Positions 1 through 12,689 of a stretch of 64,000 nt of DNA are shown here, piece by piece. Position 1 is the first letter of the stretch, and each line of letters opens with the position of its first letter. A program made the position numbers and the translations under genes. Origin of the DNA: Bradysia coprophila (Eukaryota > Arthropoda > Insecta > Diptera > Sciaridae); the NCBI RefSeq assembly GCF_014529535.1, contig NW_023503608.1:6188501-6252500 (forward strand). The letters are read 5' to 3'. The notes under the pieces are model-generated. The model was not told where the DNA came from, made no database searches, and worked only from the letters and a program-made list of their open reading frames with translations.

Positions 1-3000
1 GAATGTCTTCTTGAGTGGCCTGGAATACACGAATAATGAACGATCGAAACGAACATTTTCAGTCAACAACGTACCGAAGAAACTGTCTGATCGTTGAAGC
101 AGTACCATTCGCCGCTAATAAAGTCCTTGATGTACGCGTAATAATGGCCACCAGATGCACTACCCGAATGAATCATTATGGCAAACAGTTCATAAATGTA
201 CGGGCCAGACTCATTCGTCGACGCATGAGATGTTGTATTTGATGTACATGCACTCATGTCAATACCCTCATCATCATCCTGCAAGTCACCATCGTTGTTA
301 TTATTCCCGGTAGCAGCGAATGTTGTTCCGTCTTCTTCCAAAGCCGACCCAGAGTCTGTAGTACTGCAATCGTCGCATTTGATTGCACTTTCAATGCTAC
401 CGTGTTCCGATGAACAACCATTTGCGTGCTGCACAAAACCAATACTGTCCGATTCTTTCACGAAACTGTTTAGATTGAGCAGCTGCGGGAACGTAACCCT
501 GGTAAAGCAAAATGCAATTTTTTAAGATCGTTGCAATATGCACAAGACATGAATTGGCTCTCACTTGTCGTTCAATTTGATTCGATGCAATGTATTGTAA
601 TCGAAATCGAATCGTTTCAGATGCAACGTCAAAATGTATGGGAAACGGGAGAACTTGAGACCTTTGTGTGCGTCACACTTCTTATCACATTTGTCGCAAA
701 AGTATTGATTGTTTCCGTCTAGCGTTTCTGGCTGCACGAATGCACGTAACGCCTCTTCCACACTGCCATAGGCCATATTACTTCCGAACGGCCGCACGGG
801 CAACGGAATATCCAAAAATGTATCTTCTCGCGTTTTCTCCGTACTGCATTCCAAACATTTGACATAATCGATCATTTTGCCTTCATACAAGCGATTGATC
901 AGATCGGCCTGTTTTGTGTTTTTGAACTTTTGTTCGAGTGCGTCGAACATAACACGGCACAGCTCTTGAACGTCGTGCTGATGCCATGCATCGCTACTGG
1001 TCCAACCGAAGCTCTTTGTTAAATCTGTAGTCTCAATGGCCACTTTGGAGGAAGTCTGTAATTTGTGTGGTTATTTACTTGGTCGTGTTATGAACATCAG
1101 TCAATGTCGTTAAACCTCTAACTCGTTAAACCTGTAACTTACCTGTAGATTTAAGAACAATTTTTGCAGTTGACATGGAATCGATTTCGATTCCTCGTGC
1201 CCATCAAATTCCCAATTATATAAAGCGTTTCGGAATTCTGGTGTCATGAATAGTGCTTGAAGTAAACTGTTTAAATAGCAGGTCATAGCCTGATTCACCA
1301 AACCGACATATCCATAAGATGGTTTCGGTCCTATGAAATAAGAAAAAGCAAAAATCAGACTAACATTCAATCGGTTGCAATTGTAAAGCAGTGTGACTTA
1401 CCTGAATATAGTTTGCCAACATAGTCTGTGCTGCTGGATGGAGTGTCACATATTGCCAATGGTATATAGTTATTTGCCGTTTCTGACTTCGATTCAACTG
1501 GACTAGCAGATGCACCCAGCGCCAAATCGTCGTCCATTCCTAACATTTGTCTATCTCTTCTGTTTTTGTCCGATAACGGCAGACCCAGCGATAAGTCGTG
1601 CTGTTCCTGCGGTGTCGTTGATATGAAAAGCGGAGTCTCGTCGTAGAATTTCTGAGCATTGGCACCCAGTGCGAAATCATCGTCTAATCCCAGCATTGAC
1701 CTATCCTTGATATCGTCGTCGAACAACGGATCAAAGTCCTTCTTTTCCGTCATGTCTACAGGACCAATGCCGTTCAACTGATTGTTATGGTACTCGTCCA
1801 TTTTGGGTTCTATTTTCTCTTCTATTGTCTTATTTTCTACGATTTCTTCTAATTCAGTCGGAGTAACTTCACTAACGGACGATTCTACTTTCGGCTCTTC
1901 AACGATATTCGATTTTGGTATATCTTCAGCAACATTCGTTTTTGGTATCTCTTCAGCAACATTCGTTTCCGCATCCGTTGTAACTTTTTCTACTTTCTTC
2001 TTTGTGACTTTGACTTTAGTGTCTGGAGCAGCATCGGATGCTACTTCTGACTTCTTTTTCAGCACTTTTTTCACTTCTCCAGTTCCATTTTCTGTTGTTG
2101 AACCAACGACTTTTTTCACAACTTTTTTCTTTACTTCACCGGTTGGACTTGTCGAATCTTTCACCTTCTTAACCAATTTTTTCTTCACTTCCGTCGTAGC
2201 CGCTTCGGTTGGTAGACCGTTAACTTCATCGGCGACTTTATTGTCTACAACTTTCTTTGCTCTCTTCAAAACAACGTCTTTTAACCCAACGACTGGCTTC
2301 GTATTGCTTTCAGTTTCACCTGCTAATTTGCTACCAATCTTACTTTTCACAGTTTTCAGGCCAACGTCACCGTTACTTTCAGACTTGCGAACAGTTTTTA
2401 TTTTAGGAGTAACTTCGGTGTTGTTTGCGTCTACTTTGGTAACAGCTTCAGATTTTGATATGTTTTCTTCCTTTACATCAACTGGAGGTTTCGGTTCAGG
2501 AACTGGTGGAACTGGTTCAACCTTTGAAATTTCGTCGCTGGCCAAGGGCTGAGACTCAACTTTAATGTCAGGTTCTTTGATGTGATTTACTTCAGCTTCG
2601 ATACTTTTTTCTGCAGGAGAGGTTTCTTCATTCAAAATAATTTCCGATTCAGGTCCAACACTAAGTTTCTGGTCGACGACGTCGATAGAAATATCCTCGT
2701 TCAGTTGGGCACAAACTTCTGGTTCGAGTTTAGCACTTGTGTCGTCAGTAATTTTGGCTGTGGAGCAAACTTCCGGTTCAGCACTTGTTTCCTTATTTAC
2801 ATGAATCTCTTCTTTGGGTTCGACGACTTCAAGTTTTTTCTTCGCTAATTTTATGGTAAACCGAGCAGGACTAACTTCGGAACGCTGAAACGGTGCTTCT
2901 TTTTGGTTTTGATTCAGTTCATTAGTAGTTGAGCCGTTTAATTGGATCTCAAAACGGGCCGGGCTAGTTTCAGATCTTTCATTCAATTTCGTTTGACTTG

Positions 3001-4223
3001 CGCTCTTAGGTACCTTTTCTTCTTCCTTCTGATTTACTGGGACCTCAACCAAGTTTGAATTTGGTGCGTCACAGGGACTTGATTCTTCTGAATTACTTAA
3101 ATTTCCGTTCGTCTCATTGCAGATAACTACCGGTTCCGGTTGTGAGACTGTAGAAATGTCGACAGTGGGCTTCGGTGAGTTATCTGATTCAGAGTTCGAT
3201 TTCTGTTTCGAGCTTTTCTTTCCCACAACAAAATTGAATTGAATCGGACTAGCACTTCGATCTTTACGCAGAGGATGTTTGTCAAATCCGTTTACCGACA
3301 CTTCTAAATGATTGCTTTTGCTTTCGACCTTTGTTTCTTCTCCATCAATGTCTGTGGACGAACTCCGTCTGTCTGATAATGATAACTGTTCTTCGATAAA
3401 ACCTGGTTCAACGGCTTCTGTTTGAGAGCTGCTAATTTCAATGTTTTTCTCCTCGAAATGATCGCCGTTTGTTGTGTGTATAGACTTGGTGACAGTGCAC
3501 TCCTCAGACGTCACTCCGTTTGTAACACCGTTCGGCAGTTCAATAGTAGTTGTATCGGTTTGCTTTTTGACTGTTTTCTTTTTCACTTCTGTAACACCGT
3601 TTTCCAATGTAACTGTCGTAGTTTTCTCTGACTTGATTTTAACCGTTTTTGTTCCAGTCTTGACTGTTTTCACTTTTATTATCTTTTTCTTTGCTGGTGC
3701 TTCCGCCTTCAAATCGACAGATTGCTCACAAACACTTAGATCGGTCGCAGGGCTTATCGCTTCTTTGTTTACGATTAATTCATCGGCTTTCTTCACCGTA
3801 TCCGTTTGATCGTCAGCAACAATATTTTTCTGTGAACAGCTCTTTTCCACTTTTTGTTTTGATGCACTTGGCGGTAGCACGAGTATGATATTCCGATGAG
3901 CCTTTTTGAAGACGATTCCAACTTCACCGAGAGTTTTGTTTTCTTTTAAACTTAAAGGGATCTGAAAATAAAGATAGATATTTTCAATGACAATTTCTCC
4001 CAACCAATTTCATCCTAATATGTTCAACTTACATGGTTTGTTGTGGGTAGGTTCTCTAAAACTAATGAAAATTCGCTAATGTCCAATTGTGTTCTTACAT
4101 CACTATACAATTTGGCTACGGTATATGATGGACGTACAGTCAGCGAAAGCTTTTTAATTTCTGAATTCTCGATAGTGTTGCGTATCGTGCATATTGTGTA
4201 GTCTTCATCTAGTAGAACCATGT
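1..4223 (-). CDS. Usp47: Ubiquitin carboxyl-terminal hydrolase 47 (5' part; gene runs off the left edge)
   Basis: Cysteine deubiquitinase of the USP family. Exons read on the minus strand: 4223-4033 (ATG at 4221), 3961-1402, 1330-1143, 1055-565, 498-75, and 19 to beyond base 1. All junctions have GT/AG sites and keep the frame. The first exon and the start of the second give the N-terminal ubiquitin-like region. The Cys box ([20 protein letters not shown]) lies in exon 3. Exon 4 has [18 protein letters not shown], two CxxC zinc pairs and LKRFDFDY. Exon 5 has the His box [11 protein letters not shown]. Exon 6 begins ATQEDI, as in vertebrate USP47. The C-terminal ubiquitin-like part is outside the window. 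Exon 2 codes about 853 residues rich in Lys, Glu, Ser and Thr that vertebrate USP47 lacks. A cag acceptor just before the ATG exon means at least one upstream 5' exon exists; I did not find it. Confidence 0.93.
1402..3961 (-). other. Giant low-complexity exon of Usp47
   Basis: One uninterrupted exon places about 853 residues between the N-terminal ubiquitin-like region and the USP catalytic core. Within it, SPARF-like motifs occur three times ([25 protein letters not shown]), near 3240-3265, 2950-2980 and 2850-2880. There are several KKxVKKV blocks between about 2040 and 2200. A motif of the form DRxMLGxDDDxALGA occurs twice, near 1655-1705 and 1515-1560. The motifs are visible in the translation. 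Their function is unknown; a flexible, charged docking or localisation region is a guess. Confidence 0.85.
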
Positions 4224-4414
4224 CTGGAAAGAGGATATTGTACTGTTAGAATTGCAAAAAAAAAGAAATGTATATGAAGTGGGTGCATGCATCGAACAAC
4301 ATGGGAGGCTTTAAAAAGAGTGCATCGTTTTCAATAAGGCCTTCGACGGTAAAGAAGAAAACGAATTCGTGAACAAGATAAATAAATTATTCTTTGAGCT
4401 AGATTATACCTTGG

Positions 4415-4498
4415 ACGTATGTTACTACGATACGCCTTTTTGAAGACGAATCCCAGTTCATCGAGAGTTTTGTTTGAACACATATGTGGATAGAAATA
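4415..4498 (-). pseudogene. Decayed duplicate of the start of Usp47 exon 2
   Basis: The minus-strand translation reads NKTLDELGFVFKKAYRSNI. The real exon at 3961-3875 reads [19 protein letters not shown]. Similarity is also clear in DNA, with a shared cctttttgaagacga block. The copy lies upstream of the first coding exon, has no matching splice acceptor, and runs into unrelated frame. It therefore looks like a relic of a local duplication rather than an alternative exon, although alternative splicing cannot be excluded. Confidence 0.6.
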
Positions 4499-4565
4499 CT
4501 TTGAGCAAAGATCGATAGAACTTCGTGACAAATATTTAGAAGACAACCATGAGCTCCATTTTTTT

Positions 4566-4662
4566 ACATTTGGACAAAAATGATCTACGATACGCTTGCT
4601 GGTAAAAAACAGGTTTTAAGAATGTCCTGGCCAAAAATATACCACTAAATTCTATAAACCTT
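4566..4662 (+). repeat. Partial copy of the MITE seen at 26385-26528
   Basis: Sequence from tttggacaaaaatga through aagaatgtcctggcc to about 4662 aligns, with scattered mismatches, to the right half of the MITE at 26385-26528 (loop plus right arm). The left arm is missing. A shorter echo of the same arm (atcctggccaaaaatt) occurs near 11644. Confidence 0.55.
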
Positions 4663-4729
4663 TGGTAATAGATTTGGTAAGAACTAATGAAGTGTTGCCG
4701 CCTGAGGCCAGACCAGGACGCAGTAATCT

Positions 4730-5213
4730 ACAGCTTTTTTTACGATAAATAAGGTGCAACTAGGTAGAGCTTTTTACTTCAATCCTAATTGTTGTACCTA
4801 GTCGGAACAGCTTCTATTTCTATAAAGAAAAAAATTGTACAGCTTTTTCCTTCCATACAGTTTCTTGTACCAACTCGGTACAGCTTCTATATCTCTATAG
4901 AAAAGAGTTGTACCTACTCGGTACAGCTTTTTCCATCCATCCCGATTGTTGGTCCTACTCGGTACGGCTTATATTTCTCGATAGAAAAGAGTTGTACCAA
5001 CTCGGTACAGCTTTTTCCTTCCATTCCGATTGTTGTACCTAGCCGCTACAACTTCTATTTTTAGGTAAAACTAGGTTTCCGACTACTGCTGTACCGAGTT
5101 GGTACAATTCTTTTCTATAGAGAAATAGAAGCTGTACTGACTAGGTACAACAATCAGGATGGAAGGAAAAAACTGCACCTAGTTGTACCTAATTTATTGT
5201 TAAAAAAAGCTGT
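4730..5213. mobile_element. Fold-back element with internal 84-bp tandem repeats
   Basis: Terminal inverted repeats of about 36 bp lie at 4730-4765 and 5177-5213, both starting acagctttttttA. Between them are about 3.7 direct copies of an 84-bp unit at 4768-5067 (units start near 4841, 4925 and 5009). An inverted copy of one unit lies at 5089-5170. Each unit contains the near-palindrome gtaccaactcggtac. There is no transposase. A 91-residue open frame through the array is a by-product of the repeat. Confidence 0.75.
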
Positions 5214-5216
5214 ACT

Positions 5217-8200
5217 AAACTAACTTCAGGCACATTGAATATTTTCGCATGCATAATCCACAATAGTACGACATTCTAACGGAGACATCAGTCTTTTACT
5301 TCTTCTATCCCATATGTTAATTTATGTCAAACATTGAATGACCTTAAACACAAGCAAATATTTTTAAGTTTTGTATGGATTCGAAAGAAAGTTTATTTTT
5401 AAAATGAACTAATTTTTTTTTATATCAATACAATGAAGCACGTGGTGATGTCCGAGAAAATGTAATGCTATCGAGAAAAGAAAAATGTGTGAACGAAGAA
5501 AAATTATCGAAAATTATTGTCAGTGTGTCGTCGTGTCACCATTAATTTACGTTGGTTCTAAAAAGCCTGTCAGACGTACGTTTGAGTAAGTAAACGTATG
5601 AAACATGTATTGAGAATTTTAGAGAAGTACATGAGTTCTCGGATATTTTAGTAATTTAAGTCAACAATTTAGTCTAGTCAAGTTAGTTTAGAAGCTTTGG
5701 AATTACACCACTCTCAACGATTTCTATACAAACGCAATGTTACATGTGATTGGTAACCTGGCTCTGATTTATCTTACATTTATTCCGGCCTTCGTTTTAA
5801 TTCGGAGAAAAAACATTTATTTATGATCTAATGCATACTTTCCACTCCATAAAAGAGCAAAAGCCGGAGCTTGTTTTGGTCACTGTTATGAATAACAGAT
5901 GATCAGCTGTTTTTGAAAAGGTAAAGTTTCACATACACAATAGCTTTCAATAGACCATCAGAGAGAAAGATTATTGTGTTAATAGTATGACACGAGTGAG
6001 GAAAAACTTTGCGATATCCGAACATTGCTTAGTGTACCCCCTCAGAATGGACGTCACTGCCATGTAGAGAGCTGCGTTGTTGGATAGCCTTAATAATTCT
6101 TTCTTTTTTCTAATTTAACGGCAGCAATCCGATCACAACACAACGCACCAGAAATTTAAAAATAACTCTTAAAAGTCATTTTGTTTCATTTCGCTATTAT
6201 AACGAAAAATGTTTCACCCGCTATACACATCCGATGGTCGGTACAATGTAACATTTAGACATTAAAAACGCACACTCAATCATCACCAACAACATTCTCA
6301 AACATTAACTATGTGCATTTAATCTCATATATAAAAAAGAACTTTGGTATACTCGGTCGTTAAGTGGCGTTAACGCATGGCTTAAAATTAATAACGATAT
6401 CGTCTACTACACCATAAGCTTGTTTACTCAGCTCGCTAAAAAAAATGTATCGTAAACAGGAACGGTTTCGACTTAATATTCGAAATATTATCGCTGTACA
6501 CTAACTGTATGAATATGTACATCATCCTTGACCTACAATTCAACTAAAAGAAATTGTAACACAATAATTATAATGAAATTTATGTGTAAACGACTGAATA
6601 GATTAATTTTCTGTTTTTCCACACAAACGTTTTTTAGATTCATTCATTTGCAGCTGCAGAAATTTTCAAGAAAATGATGTTGATAAATCTAAATGAAAAC
6701 AAGATGCACTTCGCAGCCATTCTTGATTCTTGTAATGTTGTTACTCTGTTCTCACATGACGGTAAAGTTGATTACATTTGCAAAAATAAAGAACGGTTGC
6801 AGGTATCCCACCAAAAATTACTGACTTACTAGGTAGTTTATTGTTATGACTTGTGAGTTATAGTCCGACATGTCAAAACAACAAATGAGACAGTTAACGA
6901 GACAATTACTGACAGTGGAATTATATCTCTGCGAGTTACAAAAACTGTTTATTAAAAGCTTTTGAGATCGCTGTCTGATTTTAACGTTAAAAACAGTGCA
7001 CTCAGGCTTGAATAATGACAATTAATGTGTTAGTACTAAGTGAAACAACTACTACACAACTTATGAGCTGTTCCCAGCATATATGAAATCTGTCGTTTTT
7101 CATTTTGGGAGTTCAAAAACTTGCGTATTTATTGTTTGTTTGATCAATTCCCTAATGATGGTCGAAATGTGCAATTTTTGCACTTTGGATTTGAATTGCA
7201 CACGAAATCAGTGACGATTGCTCATTTAAAATAAAAGAATGAGAGGGATGAGAAAAGTTTCATAAAATTAAAAAATGAGAGCAAAGAATACCTCGCATTT
7301 TTAGGTGTCAAAAAAAAAAATATAAAACGAACTGACTGAACTGTTTTTATCCACTCGATAAACAATTTGGTGGACAATGAATTTTCTTAAGACAATTCTG
7401 AAAGCCAGGGTTGACTAAAAATATATCCGACAGTATAGACCAGTAAAAATATGAAAACCGACCAGTTCTTCTTGACTTGTTATGGGTGAAATTGTTGATT
7501 ATTCCTCGGTTTACTTTATTTTTTATTTTATCGAGCGCTTATCTAACAAAAATCAGATCATAAGCCACAATATAGATTGTTACTTTTCCATGATTGAAAG
7601 TAGTCGAAGGTTGAAGCTAATACGATCGTATTAGCATCCACTGTATCATCTATTTTGTCCATTATTTACATAGCTATCAAACATCCCTTCATTCTACCTT
7701 GTTATTTCCAACGGGCTCCTATTAGAAAGGCTCAATTCAGACCTATCTCCGGTATTCGGAACTCCTTCTTTTATATTCTCATCTCGAAATTACAATTACT
7801 GTGAAAAGTCTGTTTGTGTTTTTGTTGTTGTAGATAAAGATAGAATAATTAAAACTTCCCGCTTGAGAATGTGACCTAGTTTCCATGGTTGATAGTGTGA
7901 CTCTTTTACACACAAGTGCCCGTGTCGTTCCAATACGAACACATTTAATTTTTTGATCTGTACCATCCCCAAAATTTCTGATTGCAGTAACGATCTTCCC
8001 TTTCATTTCAACGCACAATGAGTTACACAATGAGTGAACAAATATCATTATCATTGTACTCATCACAAGACATTATCTAAACTTCTGTTTCCATTGTCAT
8101 CGTTTTGATCAATCCGAATTTTCGGAATAAATGAATGAAATGAATGAATTTAAAATTTGGTTCAATAACCCATCCGAATATGACACACTATAAATAATCT

Positions 8201-11200
8201 CGTACAAGCAATTACAACTACGCTAGACGATTACATTATGTACATAATGTCTCGATGTGTGTCCAATTCAATTATGTATGCGTTTTTTGCAACAAGAAAA
8301 AATAAAATCAAACCAACAGGTCAACGCTCGCATTTTGTTGAGCTAAGTAGAAAGACAAATAAACGCCAGGATCACACTTCATATTGTTTTGCTGACAACC
8401 AATTTCAGTTACATTTTTGTTTTATCTTTTATCTTTCAATTAAATTTATTATCTCGCACTGTATTAAGCAACTTAGTTGCATAATGTTCGAAATTGCTTC
8501 ACAAAAATTGTTTTTTTTTAGTCAAAACAACGTCAATTCCGTGCCGAATATTGCACATTTTTAGAATAAAAAAACGTGTGGAATTCTCGTATGTTGACCA
8601 CAACTACAAGCAAACATTTTAAGATTAGTTAACGAACATACCAAAAATAGATGCGAGATACGGTGTGATGATATAAAATTAACGCTCAATGAAAAAGTGA
8701 AATTTTTATTTTGATTCTCTTTTTCCTTTTTTTATTGAAAACCAAATTATTTTACGAGCGAATTCTGTATATTACCTTCAACGTTTGTGTCACTGAGGGT
8801 GACCGATCCAGCAAATAGAAAAGATTTAATCCAATACGATTTATTGTGTTAGTTCAGAGTGTGTACGTGATTTTAAGCCAACTTAAATGAATCACTTTTC
8901 CATTTTCAAAATTTAAAACGCATTTTTCCGTCAACGGAACAAAATTCACACTTTTCGATTATTTCTCTTTCAATAAATTTATCGGAACACAATTTCTTCA
9001 CAACGTCTCTCTGACGAATTGCATTATGTGCATGGGGAAAGAAAAATTCAACGAAATTCTTTTGTAAATTGGAAAGAAAGATCACATAAAATCACATCAC
9101 TTGCGTGTTGAATGCCATGTAAAGGCGAGCCGATACGGTGCGGTACTGACGTGAACTGAGTTTTAAGATCACGGGCAAATCGAAGATGAAAATGCAAAAT
9201 GTGTTTCGGTTGAAAATTGTACGAAAATACGCCGTCGTTTTTCGTTGAAATTGAGATACGCTTCGTGGTATACAGTAAATAGATGCGTAATCCTGTGATT
9301 GTAGCGTATAGGTTTGTAGTTGAGGCATATATGTTTTGTGCATGCAAGTGTAAATATAAAATTGGACATTGCAACTTTTTCCGATCACTTGTCGCTTAGA
9401 GAATTATGATTCATTTTTCAACAAACTCCTAATAGGAGCTAAACAAAATAGAAATTAGAAATGTTGGGTTGGATGTATCAGCATTTTATATTTGTAAACA
9501 TCTTCAACGTTCTATTGACAGAATTAAAATTGAACTGATTACTTCCATCTGAAGATTATATCCAGACAGAGTAGCGACAGATTACTAATTTTAGTCTTTG
9601 ACGTATGCGGCTAATTATCTGCTTTCGTCACCAACTGCAAACATAACGATAGGCTTTAACCTATGTCTTTATTTTCAAGAAAACTGCATGTTTAAAGAAA
9701 TGAAGTAGAAGATTTCTCATCTATTTGTTGTAAAAAGTGAGTTTCGATTTTAGAAGATATGAAACTTGGGAGTTTTGAGAGTATAGATAATGTTAAAAAC
9801 AGGTATGACTCTTCATCCTGCTCGAAAACACTCGGGCGATTGATTGTTAATGTGGCGCTAATTTGTAAAAAGGAAAATGTTGTTGGTTAGTATAATCTTT
9901 CCTATGAAAACTTCTTCAGTCTTTTCGACGAAACATTTGCACGATTATTTTCCTAATATTTAAATGGGGACATTCAGAAGGACGTTGCGCGACGTTTGAA
10001 AGTTATATAAAGCTCTCGACAGTATCATTATTTTTCCATTACTTTTAAGCTAATTATTCGATGTAGTTAATCTGATACAGATGTCGTTCAAACTCAATAA
10101 TGAAAAATTAACTCCTGAACTAAGAAACGTACGGCAGAAAATAATTGCCCATATGAATTGTGTGTGTATGTGCGGTAATATATTCGTGTTGATGTTCTGA
10201 ACTAAAGCGAGCCAAAATACTTTTTATTTTGTAAGTGCTCTCTCTCGAATAAATAAATTAAATCTAAAATAGCCATCGATTGGGTAGCACAGTGCTGAAG
10301 AAAAATCTGACTGTACGCAAATACACTACAAGCTTTCGAGCGACGACAACTGAACGACACATATATTGCTGACACAATATTCTTTAATTGTGTTTTTTGG
10401 CTATAATTCGTGGTGTGTCGTGTTGATATTTATTTATAATTCATTCTGTATGACCGAGTCAGTTTGTGAAAATCGTTTGGAAAATTATTGAATTGTCAAA
10501 ATTTATGGAGTTTTACCGATAGCGAGCATGTATGCTCTGTTACAATTAATACTTATTATTAACAAATAAAAGGATAACATTGTTGCAGAGACTGATACAT
10601 CACACAAATGGAAGAAATCTCTTAATAGCATTGATGAGAATGTTTGTTTGAACTTTTAGCGCAAGATATCTTTATCAATTGTTGACCATTTCATATGCAA
10701 ACAATTTATGGAAATTATAATCATTGAATTGTTGTTCGGTCAGTTGAAGTATTTTTGTTAAAAATTTAGTAAAAATAACTTCGCTCTAAAAATGGTATCC
10801 GCATTGTGTTTATTGTTTTTCTAGATTTACAGTATTTTTCCATTAAACATTGAGATGACTCATCGTACGTTAAAGAGTTTCATGCGATTGGAAACCTTAT
10901 AGAAAACGGCTAGGTCATCTGCAATCAACAATGACAACAATAGTAAGCGTTGTGATAGATTTTGTACCAATCACTACGACATACTTTACACAAATGAAGT
11001 AACAGATTTACTTACTAAGCTACGATTATGTTTGCTTTTTTAACAGGTTAAAGCAACTATTTGTATGACCAGGTTCATGTGGTTGTATTAATAACTGCAT
11101 CAACCTATTTGCCTAGTCAGCAGTAGGGACTCAAACTTTAGACTAATGTTTATAGTTTTTGCGACGTTATTTTGTTTTGAGTTATTCTCTTGATTGCATT

Positions 11201-11960
11201 TATGTGATTCTACCAGTTAAACCAGAAATTTTGCAATTATTAAATTAAAGATTTCCTCTGGAGTTAAGGAATTATACCTTGAATTATACTCTCTACTCAC
11301 GCAGCATTTCTTCGTTGAATGGCTAAAGATAATCTCTGTATTCGACTTAAAATAAAGTGTGGTACCCGTCGACTTTGTGAGTACTTAAAGGAGATGTATG
11401 AAGAATCTTTAATGGACGTTGTTGTTGGTAACAACGTGATAAGTAGACGAAATCATTTGAGAAAAAAACCGGTGAAGTTTTATTTAAGTTCCATAAGTAA
11501 ACAAGACTTTTGACTGAAGTTTTTTTGTACTCAACTAGACCATTTAACAACGCCTCTTGTCACCAAATTGTCGAAGATCATGTTATTCGGCGAACTAAAA
11601 AATAAATTGAATCGCAATAGAAATCGAGTAATTATTGTCCAACATCCTGGCCAAAAATTCGAAAAACAATGCAAAACAACATTAAATCTCAAAATAACAA
11701 TTTAAAGTTGGAAAATTTGATTTTATTACGGCAACCGATTGGAAAAATAGTCGAAAAAGTAATTGGCCGATTGCCCAATAAAGCGACAGTCTTAAAAAAG
11801 AATGCGGTTCAATTTGGTGTACGTACACAAAACACAGTAAATTGTACACATAACACAATTAATTGGTTAAGTATTAAAATATCAAATTAGATGAGAAGAG
11901 AGACATAATGTGCGGCTTATGTTATGAAAACGGCAAAAATAGATAAGAAACGATCAACAT
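5217..11960. other. Long AT-rich non-coding interval
   Basis: I see no credible coding exon here. The open frames are short, lack domains and have no good splice context. Two perfect palindromes stand out: 20 bp at 7616-7635 (gctaatacgatcgtattagc) and 18 bp at 8233-8250 (acattatgtacataatgt). The interval could be intergenic or could contain 5' introns and UTR exons of Usp47. Confidence 0.5.
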
Positions 11961-12177
11961 TTACGGTTTAACGACTTCAATGTGTATGTACATAATATAT
12001 TTGGCACGTGATATGCATTTGTTAAACAATTGAAAAATGAAGAAACCTTCGATGAAATTTTACCGGTAAAAACAACTTCAGTTTCATGTTAGCTGATCTT
12101 TCAGGCGAATCCTTTCCTTCTTTTGATCATTTTTTTTTTGAATAGATTGAACCGAAATCTGTTACTTCTTTAGTTTT

Positions 12178-12345
12178 AACCTGTCACAGACGGCAAGCAT
12201 AATAACAGTTTTATAATATTCTCAGAGATTCATTTCAGAAATATTTTACTTTATTTGTTTTGAACATGCTTTTGCTATGACCTCATTAGTCAGAGCCGGT
12301 CGTTTATTATTGCCCTCGTTGTCGATAACAGATGACAGCCGTCTG
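12178..12345 (+). mobile_element. MITE family A copy 1
   Basis: Starts aacctgtcacagacggcaag and ends near gataacagatgacagccg, the two signature ends of this family. Other copies lie at 17459-17612, 51684-51880, 53688-53911, 62379-62552 and 62581-62778, plus split copies near 29320 and 63700. The right end is degenerate here. This copy and the one at 17459 occupy the same place in the two duplicated units, so insertion preceded the duplication. Confidence 0.65.
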
Positions 12346-12509
12346 TTATCTGTTGTCGTCTGTTGTCACTGCTGTCTGATTAGGGATGGAAATTTTTCTT
12401 TAAACTATAATTTAGGGCTACCACTGCTGCCACTAGATCAAATTTGTACGTGTCAGATCATTCTACCTTAATTCTATCAAGGATCTGAAAAAACAGGTTA
12501 AGACAGGTT

Positions 12510-12647
12510 ATTTTGACAAATAGATGCTATTTATTGAACATACTCATGTTTGAAATGTCGACTCGAAGAAAAATAGTTTTTATCAGGTTGACATTTCAAA
12601 CAATCTGTATTGAGTATGTTCAATAAATAGCATCTATTTGTCAAAAT
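12510..12647. mobile_element. Fold-back element with perfect 37-bp arms
   Basis: Arms at 12510-12546 and 12611-12647 are perfect reverse complements. An inner 11-bp pair (tttgaaatgtc and gacatttcaaa) follows. The flank caccgccttcgtgatcaact recurs inside the fold-back element at 38121-38426, so the two are related. Confidence 0.75.
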
Positions 12648-12689
12648 TTGTGTGTCACCGCCTTCGTGATCAACTCAGATGTGTCTTAA

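Noticed and set aside
1782-2552. 256-residue open frame on the plus strand
   Set aside because: It is antisense to the Lys/Glu-rich Usp47 exon; its Phe/Thr/Ser-rich composition is the direct mirror of those codons.
4789-5064. 91-residue plus-strand frame with repeated VQLFPSI
   Set aside because: It is produced by the 84-bp tandem repeats of the fold-back element.
9048-9388. Three overlapping minus-strand frames around 100 residues
   Set aside because: They compete in different frames over the same DNA, with no family resemblance.
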